Assembly (NCBI RefSeq): GCF_963583255.1
Contig: NC_084816.1
Coordinates: 14,681,100-14,745,099 of the forward strand
DNA length: 64,000 nucleotides
Source: Pyrus communis
Lineage: Eukaryota; Streptophyta; Magnoliopsida; Rosales; Rosaceae
Direction of reading: 5' to 3'
In this document: positions 43,750-61,388 of the stretch, piece after piece
How positions within the stretch are numbered: position 1 is the stretch's first letter
Layout of the letters: the number at the start of each line of letters is the position of its first letter
Position numbers and translations under genes: made by a program
The notes under the pieces: model-generated
Database searches by the model: none
What the model saw: the letters and a program-made list of their open reading frames with translations, nothing else
What the model was told of the DNA's origin: nothing

Positions 43750-45331
43750 TTAATCATTTTAACAAGTTTTTGTTTTGCTGTTGTAAATCACCATTCTCCA
43801 TCAAATTAACCAGCTTCGTTGGTAGTCCACGAAGCACAGGACTAATCTTTAACAATCTTTCTCCAGTTGCTGGAAAACAATACATCACCAAGAGAAGAGG
43901 TCGTTTCGATTGTAAATCTCCACCGACCCCTTTGATCGGTAATCTTTGCTTGACAATGTCTGCCGGTTTTCCCATGAAGAAGCTGGGATGTATTCTGTCT
44001 TCTCGCCAGCAGTTATTCAGCTTCCCAGCAGCGAGTTGAATGCTGAAGAGGTTTAATGGTAGGAAAATTAAAGGCAGTAGGAGACAACAAGATCTTGATA
44101 CTATTTGGCAGAGATGGCTTTAGGGCGTAGGAGACACAAACACCCTTTTGATCATCGCTCGAGCTTCAAATCAGCCTACACGTCACATCAACCATTTCGT
44201 CCATTCTCCTCACAAAGGCGGTCTTGTATGGTAAACAGCCGAGGGTTTCGACCAAAAGTGAAGGCCTTTCTTTTCCATGGTGCCCCGCCCAGATCGAACA
44301 CCAACACTGTCAAAGCCAAAGCCAAAGCCACATCATTGGCTTGGTCAGTCAAGATTGCCTGTCATACACAGCCAGGTAGTTTTTTAATTTCCCCTGCTTC
44401 AAATACATGTGGTCAACCACTGCCTGCCACTGAAGCTCAGCCACTTGACGCAAGTCATAATCTGTCACGTAGTGCGTGATATCGTGTGAGCAGGGCACCA
44501 GCGGATATATCATCTTGGAGTTGAGGAGTTGCCACCCGAGGCTTTCAAGTCCTTCAAATACTTCTCAGCTAAGCAGGAGCAGGGCTCTCGCTCAATTGGC
44601 CTCAATGTCAGTTCTATGAGCACATTTGAAGGCCACTGTTGGATCTCGAGCCCTAGGTACAATTCTCGCGGGAAAATCTTCCTTGCAATGCTTTCACACA
44701 CCAAAGTTGCACGGTCCATCGAGCCGCCCATGGAATGGAAATAATCGGTAGCATCAGTTATCTCCAACTGAAAGTGTTCTTGTATGTTGGGATCATCATT
44801 GTTCAAGCTATTGAAGTGGTTCTCCAAGTTGTAAGCATCAGACTTGAGGCAGCGCGCAAAAATGTCGGAAATCTGCTCGTGTAACAAGTGATGATACTCC
44901 ACAACCGCCTTGTGGTTGTTTTGGCAGCTTCCTCTCTTGAGTTCGAGAAGGCAAATGCCGCTGAGGGTCTCGAGAATATTGTCTAAATTGCCCAGGAGTT
45001 GTCAGTGGGAGGAGCTTGGAACGGAGGGGGGTTGGGGTGGATCCGACGGAGTCAGTACGCTGCTGTGTAGAAGGCTGCGTCACCATGCTTATCTTTGCAA
45101 CAGGATTCGACTGTCTAGAAGGTTAAAGATGAGCTTGAGGTTTGAGGGTTGGTGATGGTGGTGGTGGAGTGGGGTCGTCCGAGCACCAGCTTTGGCGGTG
45201 GTGGAGGGCTTGACGGGTTTTGTCGCCATGCTTCCTTCACCGGAATCTTATTCTTCAACGGTTTCTCTGCAGCCGGTGTCATCATTACGTTTTATGGAAT
45301 GGGGTTTTGGGGTTTGCATGCTCTCATATAG
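43750..45331 (-). pseudogene. Unrecognised minus-strand coding remnant
   Basis: The best piece is at 44510-44902, where the minus strand reads MEYHHLLHEQISDIFARCLK, LEITDATDYFHSMGGSMDRA and IARKIFPRELYLGLEIQQWP with protein-like composition. The same frame opens upstream through NLDNILETLSGICLLELKRG. Further upstream, in another frame, AFYTAAY, a stop and LRRIHPNPPPF continue, preceded by two candidate starts (MATKPVKPSTTAKAG and MTPAAEKPLKNKIPVK). Another short minus piece, GKPADIVKQRLPIK, lies at 43754-43975. Stops and frame changes between them suggest a decayed single-copy gene or a retrocopy, but I do not recognise the family. Unmarked introns could also explain some breaks. Confidence 0.4.
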
Positions 45332-45738
45332 AAGGTGCAACAAGTCCAGACATTTTTTATTTATACTTCGTTGGATTTGTAGCGTTTACGTATTAGCTTC
45401 GTAGTGTTTGAGTAATTCTTCGGTAATTTTCTTGTAGCGCTTTTTAACGACCCAGTTTAAAATTCTTAGAATTTTCCGAAAGTCTGTCATCCAAACTAGT
45501 TTTTGCGTTGAATTTGTTCACAAACAAAAATACGCAACACTTGCATTAGTCCTGCCATTTCAAAGAATTACATTGATTTCCATTTTCCATTGGCAGCATA
45601 AGCATACGCATTTACAAAAAAAAATTAAAATAAGGAAAATATGGACAAACTTTCCTTTTACACAAACAGATATCACCTATGGAAAATGAAATCTACAATT
45701 GCAGGCGGGTATACGTATATATATATATATGTATGTAA
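45332..45738. other. Region downstream of the hexokinase-like gene
   Basis: It should hold the 3' untranslated region of the minus-strand hexokinase-like gene. A short TATACGTATATATATATATG run is at 45710-45731. No ORF is supported. Confidence 0.5.
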
Positions 45739-51446
<5,708 letters not shown>

Positions 51447-52672
51447 ACCCCTGACTTATCCACGCCCCCTGTTCCCAATTCAAAATCTCACCGCCAAACG
51501 GCGTCGTCTCGTTGGCCTACTAGTGAAACGACACCGTGTCACCATGAACGCGGTCCGGCTTATGTGGTTTGTGGCGTTTGATTGTGATTTTATGAGAGCT
51601 CTCTCTCTCTGTCACTCTCACACCCTCCAACGGTCGAAAGAGGCGTTCAGATGGTTCCCACAGTTTGAGTCTATCGACGGAGACTGGTCGGAGTTTGATC
51701 TCCGGCACTATTTCCGGCGATAGTGGCCGGAAAGTGGTGCGGGTGACCCGCTCGAGAAAAGGCGCTAGAGAGAGAGGCGTTGTGAAGCCAGTGTTGTAGG
51801 AATGCGAATTGGTGGGTACTTAAATAGTGGTCAAAATGACAAAATTGCCCTTGAATTCGTCCAAATGGCGGATTTGTCCCAGTATCTGCGGCGATTTTTT
51901 CACCCTTGTGGGGGAAGATTTTGTGGAGGTTAAAGAGAAATCCAAGATTTTATACTCGTGTGTGGTAAAATTTGTCATGATTTGTGATTGTGGGATAATA
52001 ATTAGTTTTATTTTGTCTGGAAGATTATGAGACTTCCAATTGGGGGTTAACTAAAGACTAAGTGATGCTTTCGTAGTCTTCGTATTTGGAATAAGTATGC
52101 AACTCATTTTCCATAAGTGGAAATTGTGGTAGCAATAATCCATTGTATTCCGTCTTGACGAATATATACTTACAAAACAATCAACACATTAAAGACTAAA
52201 GCCTCACACGCTCATCAAGTGGGGGATTCACCCAATAGATTTCTGATGCTTAAGTTAGTTTTTTTTAAAAGAGTGATTATTTAGGGTTTGTATGCGTAGC
52301 AAAAAGCTTACTGAAATTTAGTGGAGATTGAGGTATTTATAGGAGAATGTTGCCAACCATGGGGTTCAGGTTTTGCACTACACATGACGGCATCCTATTG
52401 GCCAAGGTATGTCATCTGTAAGATGCGCGAGGAAATAATATTCCCAAGATATCAATTAGGAGATAATATCTTAGAATGGTGATAGGAATATCTCCGATTG
52501 ATAGTGATAGGAATTCCTTACTTAATAAAGGTGATCTTCAATTAGAATGTACTAGCAGATAGGATTTAGTAATTAACCTTATTGTTAATACCTTTGACTT
52601 TTCCATGCCACGAGCAAAGGAGCTTTGAGCAGTCATTGTCAGTTGCTTAGACCTTTAGGGATGCTGAGCTGC
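51447..52672. other. Upstream of hexokinase-like gene, then intergenic DNA
   Basis: The first 350 bp should hold the 5' leader and promoter of the minus-strand gene (AGAGAGCTCTCTCTCTCT run at about 51595-51612). Open frames on the plus strand at 51199-51723 are shadows of the first exon. The remainder shows no supported gene. Confidence 0.5.
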
Positions 52673-52680
52673 GCGAGGAA

Positions 52681-53334
52681 TAATGGTGGGTTCAAAAAAT
52701 CGAACAAAACTAGATCGAACATCGAACCGAAACAGAAAAACCGAAAATCGAAAAAAAATCGAACCGAAAAAGAAAAAACTAAACAGAACTGAACCTTATT
52801 GGTTTGGTTTCGGTTTTGGAGGTTCGGAAACCGAACTGAACCGAATCAAACCGAATCCCTTTACACTTTATGAATGTATACCCATGGTGTTTCTTTTGTG
52901 AAACTTTGTTGCCAAGTTTGAAACTAACCTAGGGCTTTTTCAAGAAGCATACTTGGTTCAATTAGGGAGTATATTTTATTGGTTATAGAGGAAAGTTTTG
53001 GAAGGCTTTGGAACTTGGAAGAGTTTCTTTGTTTGTTTTCTTTTTGAATGGATATGGTGATCATTTTTCTTTGCAATTAAGGTTGTTAATATAATAGGAT
53101 TGGTTTATATGATCTTGTATATATACAACTACCTTCCACTTTCCACTTGTTCATAGTCTACCAATGCAAGCCTTTTCTAAGTTCCATATTAAAAAAGTAT
53201 CAAGTTTTATAAAATAAAATAAAAACCAAAACCGTACTGAAACTGAACCGAACAAAACCAAATTGAAAAAAAACCGAACCAAAAAAAATCAAAAGAAAAT
53301 TGAACCGAACCGAATGAAACCGAACCCACCCCTA
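52681..53334. mobile_element. hAT-type MITE with CCGAA-rich ends, 8-bp TSD
   Basis: The left end TAATGGTGGGTTC and right end (reverse complement TAGGGGTGGGTTC) are inverted. Both arms go on with reiterated AACCGAA phrases. An 8-bp perfect duplication, GCGAGGAA, is at 52673-52680 and 53335-53342. This end sequence and 8-bp duplication are typical of hAT elements. The 654-bp element has no ORF. Its CCGAA repeats can pair within each arm. Confidence 0.85.
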
Positions 53335-53639
53335 GCGAGGAATATTATAAGCGTGCCCATTTAATAAAAGCAATATTGTCTTTCTTAAGAAAAGGTCTAC
53401 GCGTCGCCTTTTGGATTTTTGCGATTATTTTTTGGCTCCACATGAATTCCTTTTGTATTATTATGGGCCAATTTGGGATTGATGTGCTTTTTTGAAAAAC
53501 TGCTTATGTTGTATTTTAAGAAGAATCAGTTGCAAGATAAAGCAGTTGAGCGTTTAATAAACTATATTTTAAAAGTGTTAGCTTGAAAAGCAATGTAAAA
53601 GCGTTTGGTAAATTTTAATGTAAAAATGATAGCAATGTA

Positions 53640-53950
53640 TATAATTGTAAAAATGGACGTAATAGTGTGGGTGACGGCGACAACAACGATGGTGAAGGCA
53701 ATGTTGTGATGGTGCCAATAAAGAGGTGTGGTGGTTGGGCTGCAGAGGTAACAATGGTGGAAAGGGCAGCGACAACAGTGATGGTGACCGTTGTGGTTGT
53801 GATGGCAATGGTGGTGGTTGTGTTTATGGTGGTGGTGGTGGTGCCAACAATGATGGTAGTGGCAATTCTGGTGGTAGTGGTGACGGGTATGGTTGTAATG
53901 TTGGTGGTGGCAACAATAGTGGTAGTAATGGCAGTGGTGGTGTAAGAGGT
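53640..53950 (+). repeat. GGT/GGN-rich low-complexity DNA
   Basis: The plus strand is dense in GGTGGTGGT, GATGGTGG and AATGGTAGT triplets over about 300 bp. Open frames here only reflect the triplet repeat (poly-Val or poly-Gly with no domain), so no gene is called. Confidence 0.8.
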
Positions 53951-55389
53951 TAGAGTTTGTAAGGGTAGGTGGTGGTTGTCACTTTGTACTCAGGGAAAAA
54001 ATGTGTTTAGAAGGATAAATAATGTTATTTTTTAATTAATTAACGTATTGCATCAATTAAAAATATTCATTAAAGACTCAACTTATCTTTTTATTAAAAC
54101 AGCTTTAAAAAACAATATACAAGCCACTTTTAAAATATGCTCTCTAGATGTTGTTGCTATTAAAATAAATGGGATATTTTATTTTTAGCAAACATTTTTT
54201 ACTGTTTAACTTTAAAATGAAGATTAGAGGTGGCTATAGAATACTTTAATTGTATGTTTCAACAACATGACCAATGAAGATTTTTCCAAATGAGAAAAAG
54301 ACCTTAGTGTGCCATTAGATGCCGCTATAGAATACTTTGAGTCGTATCAAAATAATAGTATCTAACGAATCATTGGACAAAAAAAAAAAAAAAAAAGGTT
54401 GGGGGTTTCATGATTTTCAGCACTGACTACACTGCACAATTGAGGTGCGAGATGGATCCATCCATGAACCAAAAAGGGCAAAACCGGAACAAAAAGCTGT
54501 GTAAGGAGGGGTTTTGGGCTTTTGGCCTCTCTCTCCCCAATCAAATAATTTTAAATTTTAAAATAAAAAAGCTGGGGTTTTTTTTGTTGCGTGGGGCGTG
54601 GGGTTTTTTTTTTTTTCGTCAAAAGTGTGGGGCGTGGGGGTTGGCAATTCCATATTCGATGACAGCTGCGTTCCGAAAAGAGGGAAACGGCGACGGTAGC
54701 TGCGTATGCGCCGCCGTACACTCGCCAGCTGGCTCCCGCTAAGACCCAGCTAGCCTCGCTGTAAAGCTGCCACATACAACAAGTACTTCCTCACCCTTTT
54801 CCCCATAATCCTGTGCTGTATTGTATTATATATCTATATATTTTTGTTTCTCTGCCCAAAACCTTTTATTTATTTATTTATTATTTTTATTAACTTATAA
54901 ATAAAATTCGATCAACCAAATTAAATACAATATGTGAACAAGTATTAGTGTCACGTTTTGAAAAAAAAATTGAAATGAATAATATAATAAGCAAACTTTT
55001 TTTTTTTTCTCTCTAGTAGGATATTACAGTTGTCAATTATAGAAATCGCATTGTAGTAAACAGAAGATATGTGATCGATGGATTTTTATTTTTTTTTTTA
55101 AGTTTTTTGTCAAAGAGATGGACTTTATTATTATTATTATTATTATTGAAAATGCGAAGAATTCCCAAGTTAGAAGGTTAAGAAATCTGACTAGAGTTTA
55201 TAAGAAGTTGAGACATTGTTCCTGATCAAATTTAAATCTCAACTTTTTCCATGATGTCATAGTCAAATTTGGCTGCATCTAACGGCTGAAAACCATACTT
55301 ACATGTTATTCATTTAAACATAAATGGAACCATCTTTAACATAAACTAATAAGAATAAGAAAAAGATCAAGAAAAAATGCTATACATGC
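53951..55389. other. Intergenic DNA with simple repeats
   Basis: It holds an A-run at 54379-54396, a T-run at 54605-54616 with duplicated GTGTGGGGCGTGGGG-type text, and a TTA run at 55125-55147. No gene or structured element was found. Confidence 0.5.
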
Positions 55390-55880
55390 AGGGCCGCCCT
55401 TGAGAATTTGGGACCCTAGTCAAGCTTTTGAAGTCAGGACCTAGAGTTCTCTGACTCTCAACCTTTTGCACATTGATATGTACAAAAACAAATTCGCTCA
55501 ATACATGAAAAAGTCTATTTCTACATCAAATATCATTATTTATTAATAATAAGAAAAAAAGATATGCAAACATTACTTAAATATCATACGTCTCGCATTT
55601 TCCGTGTTTCTAGATGCAAATGTACTAATTAAGTTTACAAAATCTAATTTTTCTACCATTTTTTTTTTCAATTGATGAAATAACACTCATTCAATCTTTC
55701 TTGTGACATGGTTGATCGAAGATAAGATTTGATCAACTTTAATTTTGAAAAACTTATTTCTACAGATGCAGTTGTAACGGGTATGGTAAACAAAATTTAT
55801 AAGTAAAGCAAACCATGCATTCGGAAAACACCCATTCATATGTCTCATATAGTTTCAACACTTCCATTGCCCAATTTTTT
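55390..55880 (-). pseudogene. hAT transposase C-terminal remnant
   Basis: At 55668-55796 the minus strand reads ILFTIPVTTASVEISFSKLK, then LIKSYLRSTMSQERLNECYF, which is the hAT dimerisation domain. The segment before it (55797-55880) gives EVLKLYETYEWVF in another frame, so one shift is present. Past the stop, the phrase CAGGGCCGCCCTTGAG at about 55390 resembles the 3' terminal part of ZMYM1-like hAT elements. No catalytic domain remains. Confidence 0.8.
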
Positions 55881-56029
55881 TTTTCCTTCGTTAAATTCTT
55901 TCTCAAAATTCTTAGCATACATGCATGTAACATCATGTGCTATAAAAACAATGAGAAGATTTTAGTTATACGTTAGTCATGGAAAAAAGAAAATTAAACA
56001 AGTTGATAATGTATATAAGGTCATCACTA

Positions 56030-56480
56030 ATACAATAAAACCTTTATAAAGTCATAAAGTTGGGACCAATTACTTAATAGAGGCGTAGTTAAAAAATACT
56101 ACTTATTTATCCTTAATGAATCTTGTATTTTCTATATACGATTCCTTGGGGTGCCAAGCATTTTATTTCTTGCACATATATACGAGCAACCTCGAAGATG
56201 TGACATTAACTTTAGAAACTACAACATTGTCTCAAACAACTCTAGAGAAATATTTTAACTCATCTTAAACTTTTACTTGTACTGTTACATTTTTTGTACT
56301 AATTGACCGTTACTACTATATGAATGTGTGTTTCCTTAATATGGAACCAAAAAGAATTATAACTTGTTACAATGTGAAATTTATTCCCATAAATAAATTG
56401 TCTCAAGTTGGGGTCAAAATTTTTTTTGACTTAAAAGATTATTCCTTTATAGAGTACTACTTTTGAGGTTTTACTATATA
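56030..56480. mobile_element. MITE with ATAAAACCT ends
   Basis: The left end ACAATAAAACCTTTATAAAG and the right end (reverse complement ATAGTAAAACCTC..CTCTATAAAGGAATA) are inverted. TTGGGACCAATTACTT on the left and AAGTTGGGGTCAAAATTT on the right are also an inverted pair. It contains no ORF. The layout matches a common plant MITE type I remember, but I could not fix the target duplication. Confidence 0.55.
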
Positions 56481-57978
56481 AGCTTTATTTTATATTTCGG
56501 TCAAACTAGTTTGCTCACCTAAATAAAGACCTATGAGCTCTCTCATAAGAGATATCAAATTAATCTTGGATATGAGAAGGAATGGGTATTTAAAGGAACA
56601 CCTATTTTTTCATTCATTTCGTTGTCAGTAAACATATGAATAGAAATAATACCCATACAATAGTAGCTTAATTTATGTGCTTAAACTCTCCTTGTTATAT
56701 TTAGAGATCTTTTAGTTTAAACACCAATTTATTTTTCTTTAAAAAAAAAAATGTTTTAGCTAAAGTATCATATTTTAAGTTTAGGTACCAATGAAAAATC
56801 AAGGAGAAGCTAGATGTTTAGTTAGTAGACATTCCATTCGTGAGGACACACCAACAACTCACAGATGTTTTAACACATGTGGTGTCTGCAAAATTGTTTC
56901 ATGACTCACTTGGCAAGTTGGGCTTAGGAGACATTTACACATCAAATTTTAAGGGTAGTGTTAGCGTGAGTGCCAACGTATCATAAGATATTCAATGTAT
57001 GTTGACGTGAGTCAATGTACCATATAAATTCAACGTGTTTTGGCTTGAGTTAATTAATGTACCTAAGATAGAGATTCAATATTCCCATAAGAAGGATTCA
57101 ATGTAAAAACTCTCATATAAAAATAAATACAATACAACAATTCAAACCGTAATAACTCTCGTATAGCTTTACGCTTTTATCTACATCTTCACCCCCAGAT
57201 ACTAGTATAACTAAGATATCAATTACAAGGTTGAGATGAATCCAAGGTGATGACTCATGATTTAGATGTCACAATCATGATGGCAAATATGAAAGTGAGA
57301 TGTAATAATGCACTAACAAAAGGCACGAATTTAGATTTTCATTGGGATATTTACTGAGATTTGGGTAGTTTAGGTCAAAATCTTATGGATTTTGGAGCAT
57401 CTCTGACCTGTGCATGTCCAATCAGATACGAGTCATATTGTCAGCAGTGACATATAATCGATGACGAACCTACGTGACATGCCTTGATTTAGACATATAC
57501 CCATTTAATTATCTTTGCCTTTTTCCTTTACCTTTTTTGGCCTTTTATGCTACGTGCAAATTAACAAGGCCAAATAAACTCATCTTTTACAAAAAATAAT
57601 ATATTAAATACAACGATAGTGGTACTATTTGGTCGACACAAAGTGCGTTTTTATTCTTAGGCAGATATTTTTGTAAATTTTAATAAAAAACTCGAGTTAC
57701 TGTTTATTTTAACGAAAAATTATATTTTTATATTAAAAAATCAAATTTAGTATTATTTACTTAATCTTTTATTATGTTATTATCGTTAAAACTCAAAGTT
57801 TTCAAACTATTTTCATTGATTTTCTTTGTATTTTTATTAAGAACATACCGGCCCCACGCATAAATATTAAAGTTATCTCTATTAAATCAAATAAAAACGT
57901 CGAATAATATTAAACAAGAATGCGTAATTATCATTTTTGGAAAGTTATTCTTAGTGCAAACAATAATCTTATCATTTA
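56481..57978. other. Intergenic DNA, no gene seen
   Basis: No ORF with a domain or structured repeat is visible. A short direct similarity around 56960-57060 (CAACGTATCATAAGATATTC, CAATGTACCATATAAATTC) suggests a small degenerate tandem repeat. Confidence 0.45.
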
Positions 57979-58086
57979 ATGGTGTGTCCTCCTATTTACC
58001 CTTTTATAAACTATAGCATGGCTATGGAAGAGTTGGGTAAATATTCCTCTCATAACTCTTCCCAAATAGTAAATAATGACACACCA
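57979..58086. mobile_element. Short hairpin MITE-like element
   Basis: TGGTGTGTCCTCCTATTTAC on the left is the near inverse of GTAAATAATGACACACCA on the right, spanning 108 bp. The ORF that starts here (57979-58248) overlaps the hairpin and is unlikely to be real. Confidence 0.55.
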
Positions 58087-59296
58087 AGTTTAACCAAGAA
58101 AAATGAAACCCAACTCATGTGTAACTCATCATTCGCGGAGGCGGCTTTGAAGGGAAGCGAGATGTGCCATCGCGCAGGATCCAAATTTGAAAGGGTTCTA
58201 AAAAAATGTTGCCATCTAATGTTTATAGGTACTAATGCTATATATTAAAAAATTGCTTTTATTAACATTTTAAAATCTTATTGTGTACTCCTTACAAGTT
58301 ACAAGTGTAAATTTTTTCCTTTCTAAATATAAAAAATTGGAGTGCATAATGAGATATTTGAAGTGCCAATAACAACACCTTAAAAACGTTTTTTTTCTTT
58401 CAATTTTATTATATAAAATGCTATATATTCAGTGTGAAACTTTAAAGTTAGAGTTTTTGAAGTTTTTTTGTTTGTTTGATTGTTTGATTGTTTAAGATTG
58501 AATTGCTTTTGATTATTTAGTTAAGGTTATGTTTGTAGCTCTTTTTATTTATTATTTAATGATATTTATATGCTTACAATCAGTGAATCCTAAAATTTAT
58601 TTTGATTCAAGTTATTACTGTCTAACATCAATACATTTTCCAACTATTTTTTGAAAAATTATCTTAAGGAGATAAATTTTGCACAAAACCTTCAAAATCT
58701 CAGAGACCGCCATGATCATTCGAATACCTAATTAAGAATCTATGTATATGGCAAAACGTGCCATTCAACTTGAAGCACAAACATAAAATATGCTTTGAAA
58801 TTGTAATTTTACATGCCAGTATTATAGAGTGGGGTTTGAGTTATACCAGAGTCTTGAAAGTTTTCACTAAAATATCATATATTTGTTTTTAAAAAAAAAA
58901 ACAAAAAAAAAATCATATATTTTGATTTTAGATATTAATGAAAAAAATCAACTCACTCATTCATGTAAACGTAGTTTAATTTTATTATATATTTGCAATC
59001 GAACAATATATAAACAACAACTCTGACGAGATTCTCCTTCAACGACCACCATTCCCGGCCAACTCCAACTGACCATTAACGCTGGCCGACTCCGGCCGAG
59101 CAACTGGTAGAAACAAAACTTTTTTTGCAAAATTCAATTTCTGAACATATTGCAATCAGCTACATTTTGTTAAGAGTACATTATTTGAGCTGCTACGAAG
59201 AAGGGAAAAAAAAAAAAAAAAAAGGAAAACCGAGTTAAAAGTTAAGAATTTAATCTGACCACCAACTCTTGCGTACAATCTTACAAGAGGTTTTTT
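58087..59296. other. Intergenic DNA, no gene seen
   Basis: AT-rich DNA with poly-A runs (58890-58912 and 59207-59223). No supported feature. Confidence 0.5.
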
Positions 59297-59420
59297 AGTG
59301 TGCTTGGAACACAACATATACGCTATATGTCATTATACAAGTAGAAGAATATTGGTAAAAAAAGAAGTTTTCCTCCACTTGTATAATAACACATGATGTA
59401 TCCGCAGTGTTCTGTGCATA
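59297..59420. mobile_element. Foldback MITE, 124 bp
   Basis: The left arm AGTGTGCTTGGAACACA and CATTATACAAGTAGAAGA pair with the right arm CCTCCACTTGTATAATAACA and CAGTGTTCTGTGCAT, with a central loop around AATATTGGTAAAAAAAG. The hairpin is long but imperfect. It contains no ORF. Confidence 0.65.
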
Positions 59421-60225
59421 TTAAAAATATATCTCCAATCCTACCACCAATTTTAATATTATTAGATTTGTTTTGGTTGAATTACAGATATTGAAGGAAA
59501 CGTATAGAAAAAACAGATATAAAAAGTTGATGAACAGCCAACCGACCGCAAGTGCACATTACTATCTGGGCATCTATGTCTATTAATATCTCAAATGGCT
59601 TTTCGAAATTCCAGGTGTTTCCATCATTTTCTTTTATCATTTCGTTTTTCACTTGGTCAAGCTTCTCCTCCCGTTCATACTCATATATACAAATGGTTGG
59701 TTGTACGATGCAAGATTAACCATTGTAAAAATTCATTAAATTATATTTTCACATAAAACTTAACCGTTAATTTGTGTAAAACTTAACCGTTAATTTTATT
59801 TATATATAAAACTTAATCATTTATTTTTCGAATCATTCAATGTTTGGTGATGGTGTGATAGCCAGAAAGTATTTTGGCATGCAATGCAACGTCACTTTCA
59901 GCTCCACCTATGAGAATCGAGTACTGTGACCAAACTATTGGTCCCATCTGAAAAACTGAAACAACTTGAGACCGCTGATTTCATTCCGCTCGTGACTTTA
60001 TATGGATTGTGACCGCTGAATTTTCTACCGGCCTAACCCAAGGTCTTTCATCACATTAGCCATTAGGGTTTTCAACTTTTGCTTTGCCATATCATTAGGG
60101 TTTTCAATACAAAATTCGGTATCCAACTTTTTAGATCCTTGTCATTTTTGCTAGACATTTATAGATTATGTTTTTGACGTCGACATGGCATGAGAAAAAG
60201 ATAATTATGCGGCATAGGCTCAAAC
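59421..60225. other. Intergenic DNA, no gene seen
   Basis: A short local repeat, ACATAAAACTTAACCGTTAA and GTAAAACTTAACCGTTAATT, occurs near 59750-59800. No gene is supported. Confidence 0.5.
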
Positions 60226-60432
60226 TGGATGAGGATCCTTTTGTGAGGATTTTAGGAATCAATTCATTTTAGTCGTTTATCATACATCATGCAACTATTT
60301 TTTGTTGGACATTGTTTATGTTCAATTTTAAATAAAAAAATTCAAAATAATTTATAGCCGCATAATGACTTATAAACGGATATGATGAAGTTGAATTGAT
60401 CCTTAGGATCCTCACAATGAGGATCCGGATAG
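60226..60432. mobile_element. GGATCCTC-type MITE, about 207 bp
   Basis: The left arm GATGAGGATCCTTTTGTGAG and the right arm (reverse complement ATCCGGATCCTCATTGTGAG) are inverted, with further pairing GGATTTTAGGAATCAATTC and GGATCCTAAGGATCAATTC. An AT-rich centre with ATTTTAAATAAAAAAATTC has no ORF. It matches a MITE type I recall as frequent in Rosaceae. Confidence 0.7.
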
Positions 60433-61388
60433 GAATTCCTATTCCGCTCAAACTAGTGCAGGCTGCTTAGAAGATGCAAAACAGATCATAGTCCTGAAAA
60501 CATGTTAATTGGCCAAGTTGTTATGCGCATTCACTGCTCGGTAGCACTGAATTTAATGGGGCGGTATTCTAAGTTATATTTCATGGTGTGTGTAGAGACT
60601 TTAGTCTTGTATTTAGCTTAACTCTAATGAGTCTTCCTATCATAATGTCATTAGGGTTCCACTAATGTCTAGTCACGAATAAGATAGTATTAGAAGCCCT
60701 TAATTCTTAAGCAGCCAGATATTAGTTTTTCTTAGTGACAAGGCAATAGTTCTTAATTGAATTCTAACCTTACTTGTATTGAAGACCTATTAGGCGTTGG
60801 ACATAGAACTAGTACTCTAACAATTTTGTATATCTTCATTTTGTTTGTGAGCACCTACGCATAAGGACTTATATACATGAGTACAATGTCATTGTAGCAT
60901 TTCGTGTCAATCATGTAATGTCATGTGTAAGCTTTTATTCATATCATATATACTAAAACCCAGTTCAGGTGGTCACTGTGGATGACCAGTGAGTGGACGT
61001 TTTTGCCCCTCGCTTTTTCCTCACGTTGTTCTTCTCTATGGTGTTTAGGGTGGGAAAATCCCGATTTTGTCCATGTTAGACGCATGTTGAGCATCGGCTG
61101 GTTAACCTCTTTCTACTTTTGCTCTCTTTTTCCCTTATTGTTTCATTTTTCTTTGTTCCTTTTCTCGACTTCTTCCACTCTTTCGTATCGCTTTCTACCA
61201 TTTTTGAACCCTTGGTGCCTTTTCTTTTGCTGATCTTTGTCTTTGCCGGTGTGGAGTCACTTTGCTGGGGAAAAATTTGTCTGCCGGTGTACCTTATTTG
61301 GGTTGGTGGGTTGGGTTCTATGGATCTTGAACTTGCAAAACCTAAATTCTCCTAGTGAAATTCTATAACTGGCACATAATGTTGTAGT
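60433..61388. other. Intergenic DNA, no gene seen
   Basis: Plus-strand open frames at 60982-61355 are rich in Phe, Leu and Ser and have no domain. Nothing else is supported. Confidence 0.45.

Noticed and set aside
44105..44479. 124-aa plus-strand ORF
   Set aside because: No recognisable domain; composition is consistent with the complement of the decayed minus-strand coding region.
53667..53953. Val/Met-rich and Gly-rich ORFs
   Set aside because: They come from GGT/GGN triplet DNA in two frames, with no start context, domain or gene structure.
57979..58248. 89-aa ORF
   Set aside because: It overlaps a short hairpin MITE and shows no domain or codon bias.
60982..61355. Phe/Leu/Ser-rich ORFs suggesting a small membrane protein
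   Set aside because: Composition reflects T-rich DNA; no conserved motif or supporting context.
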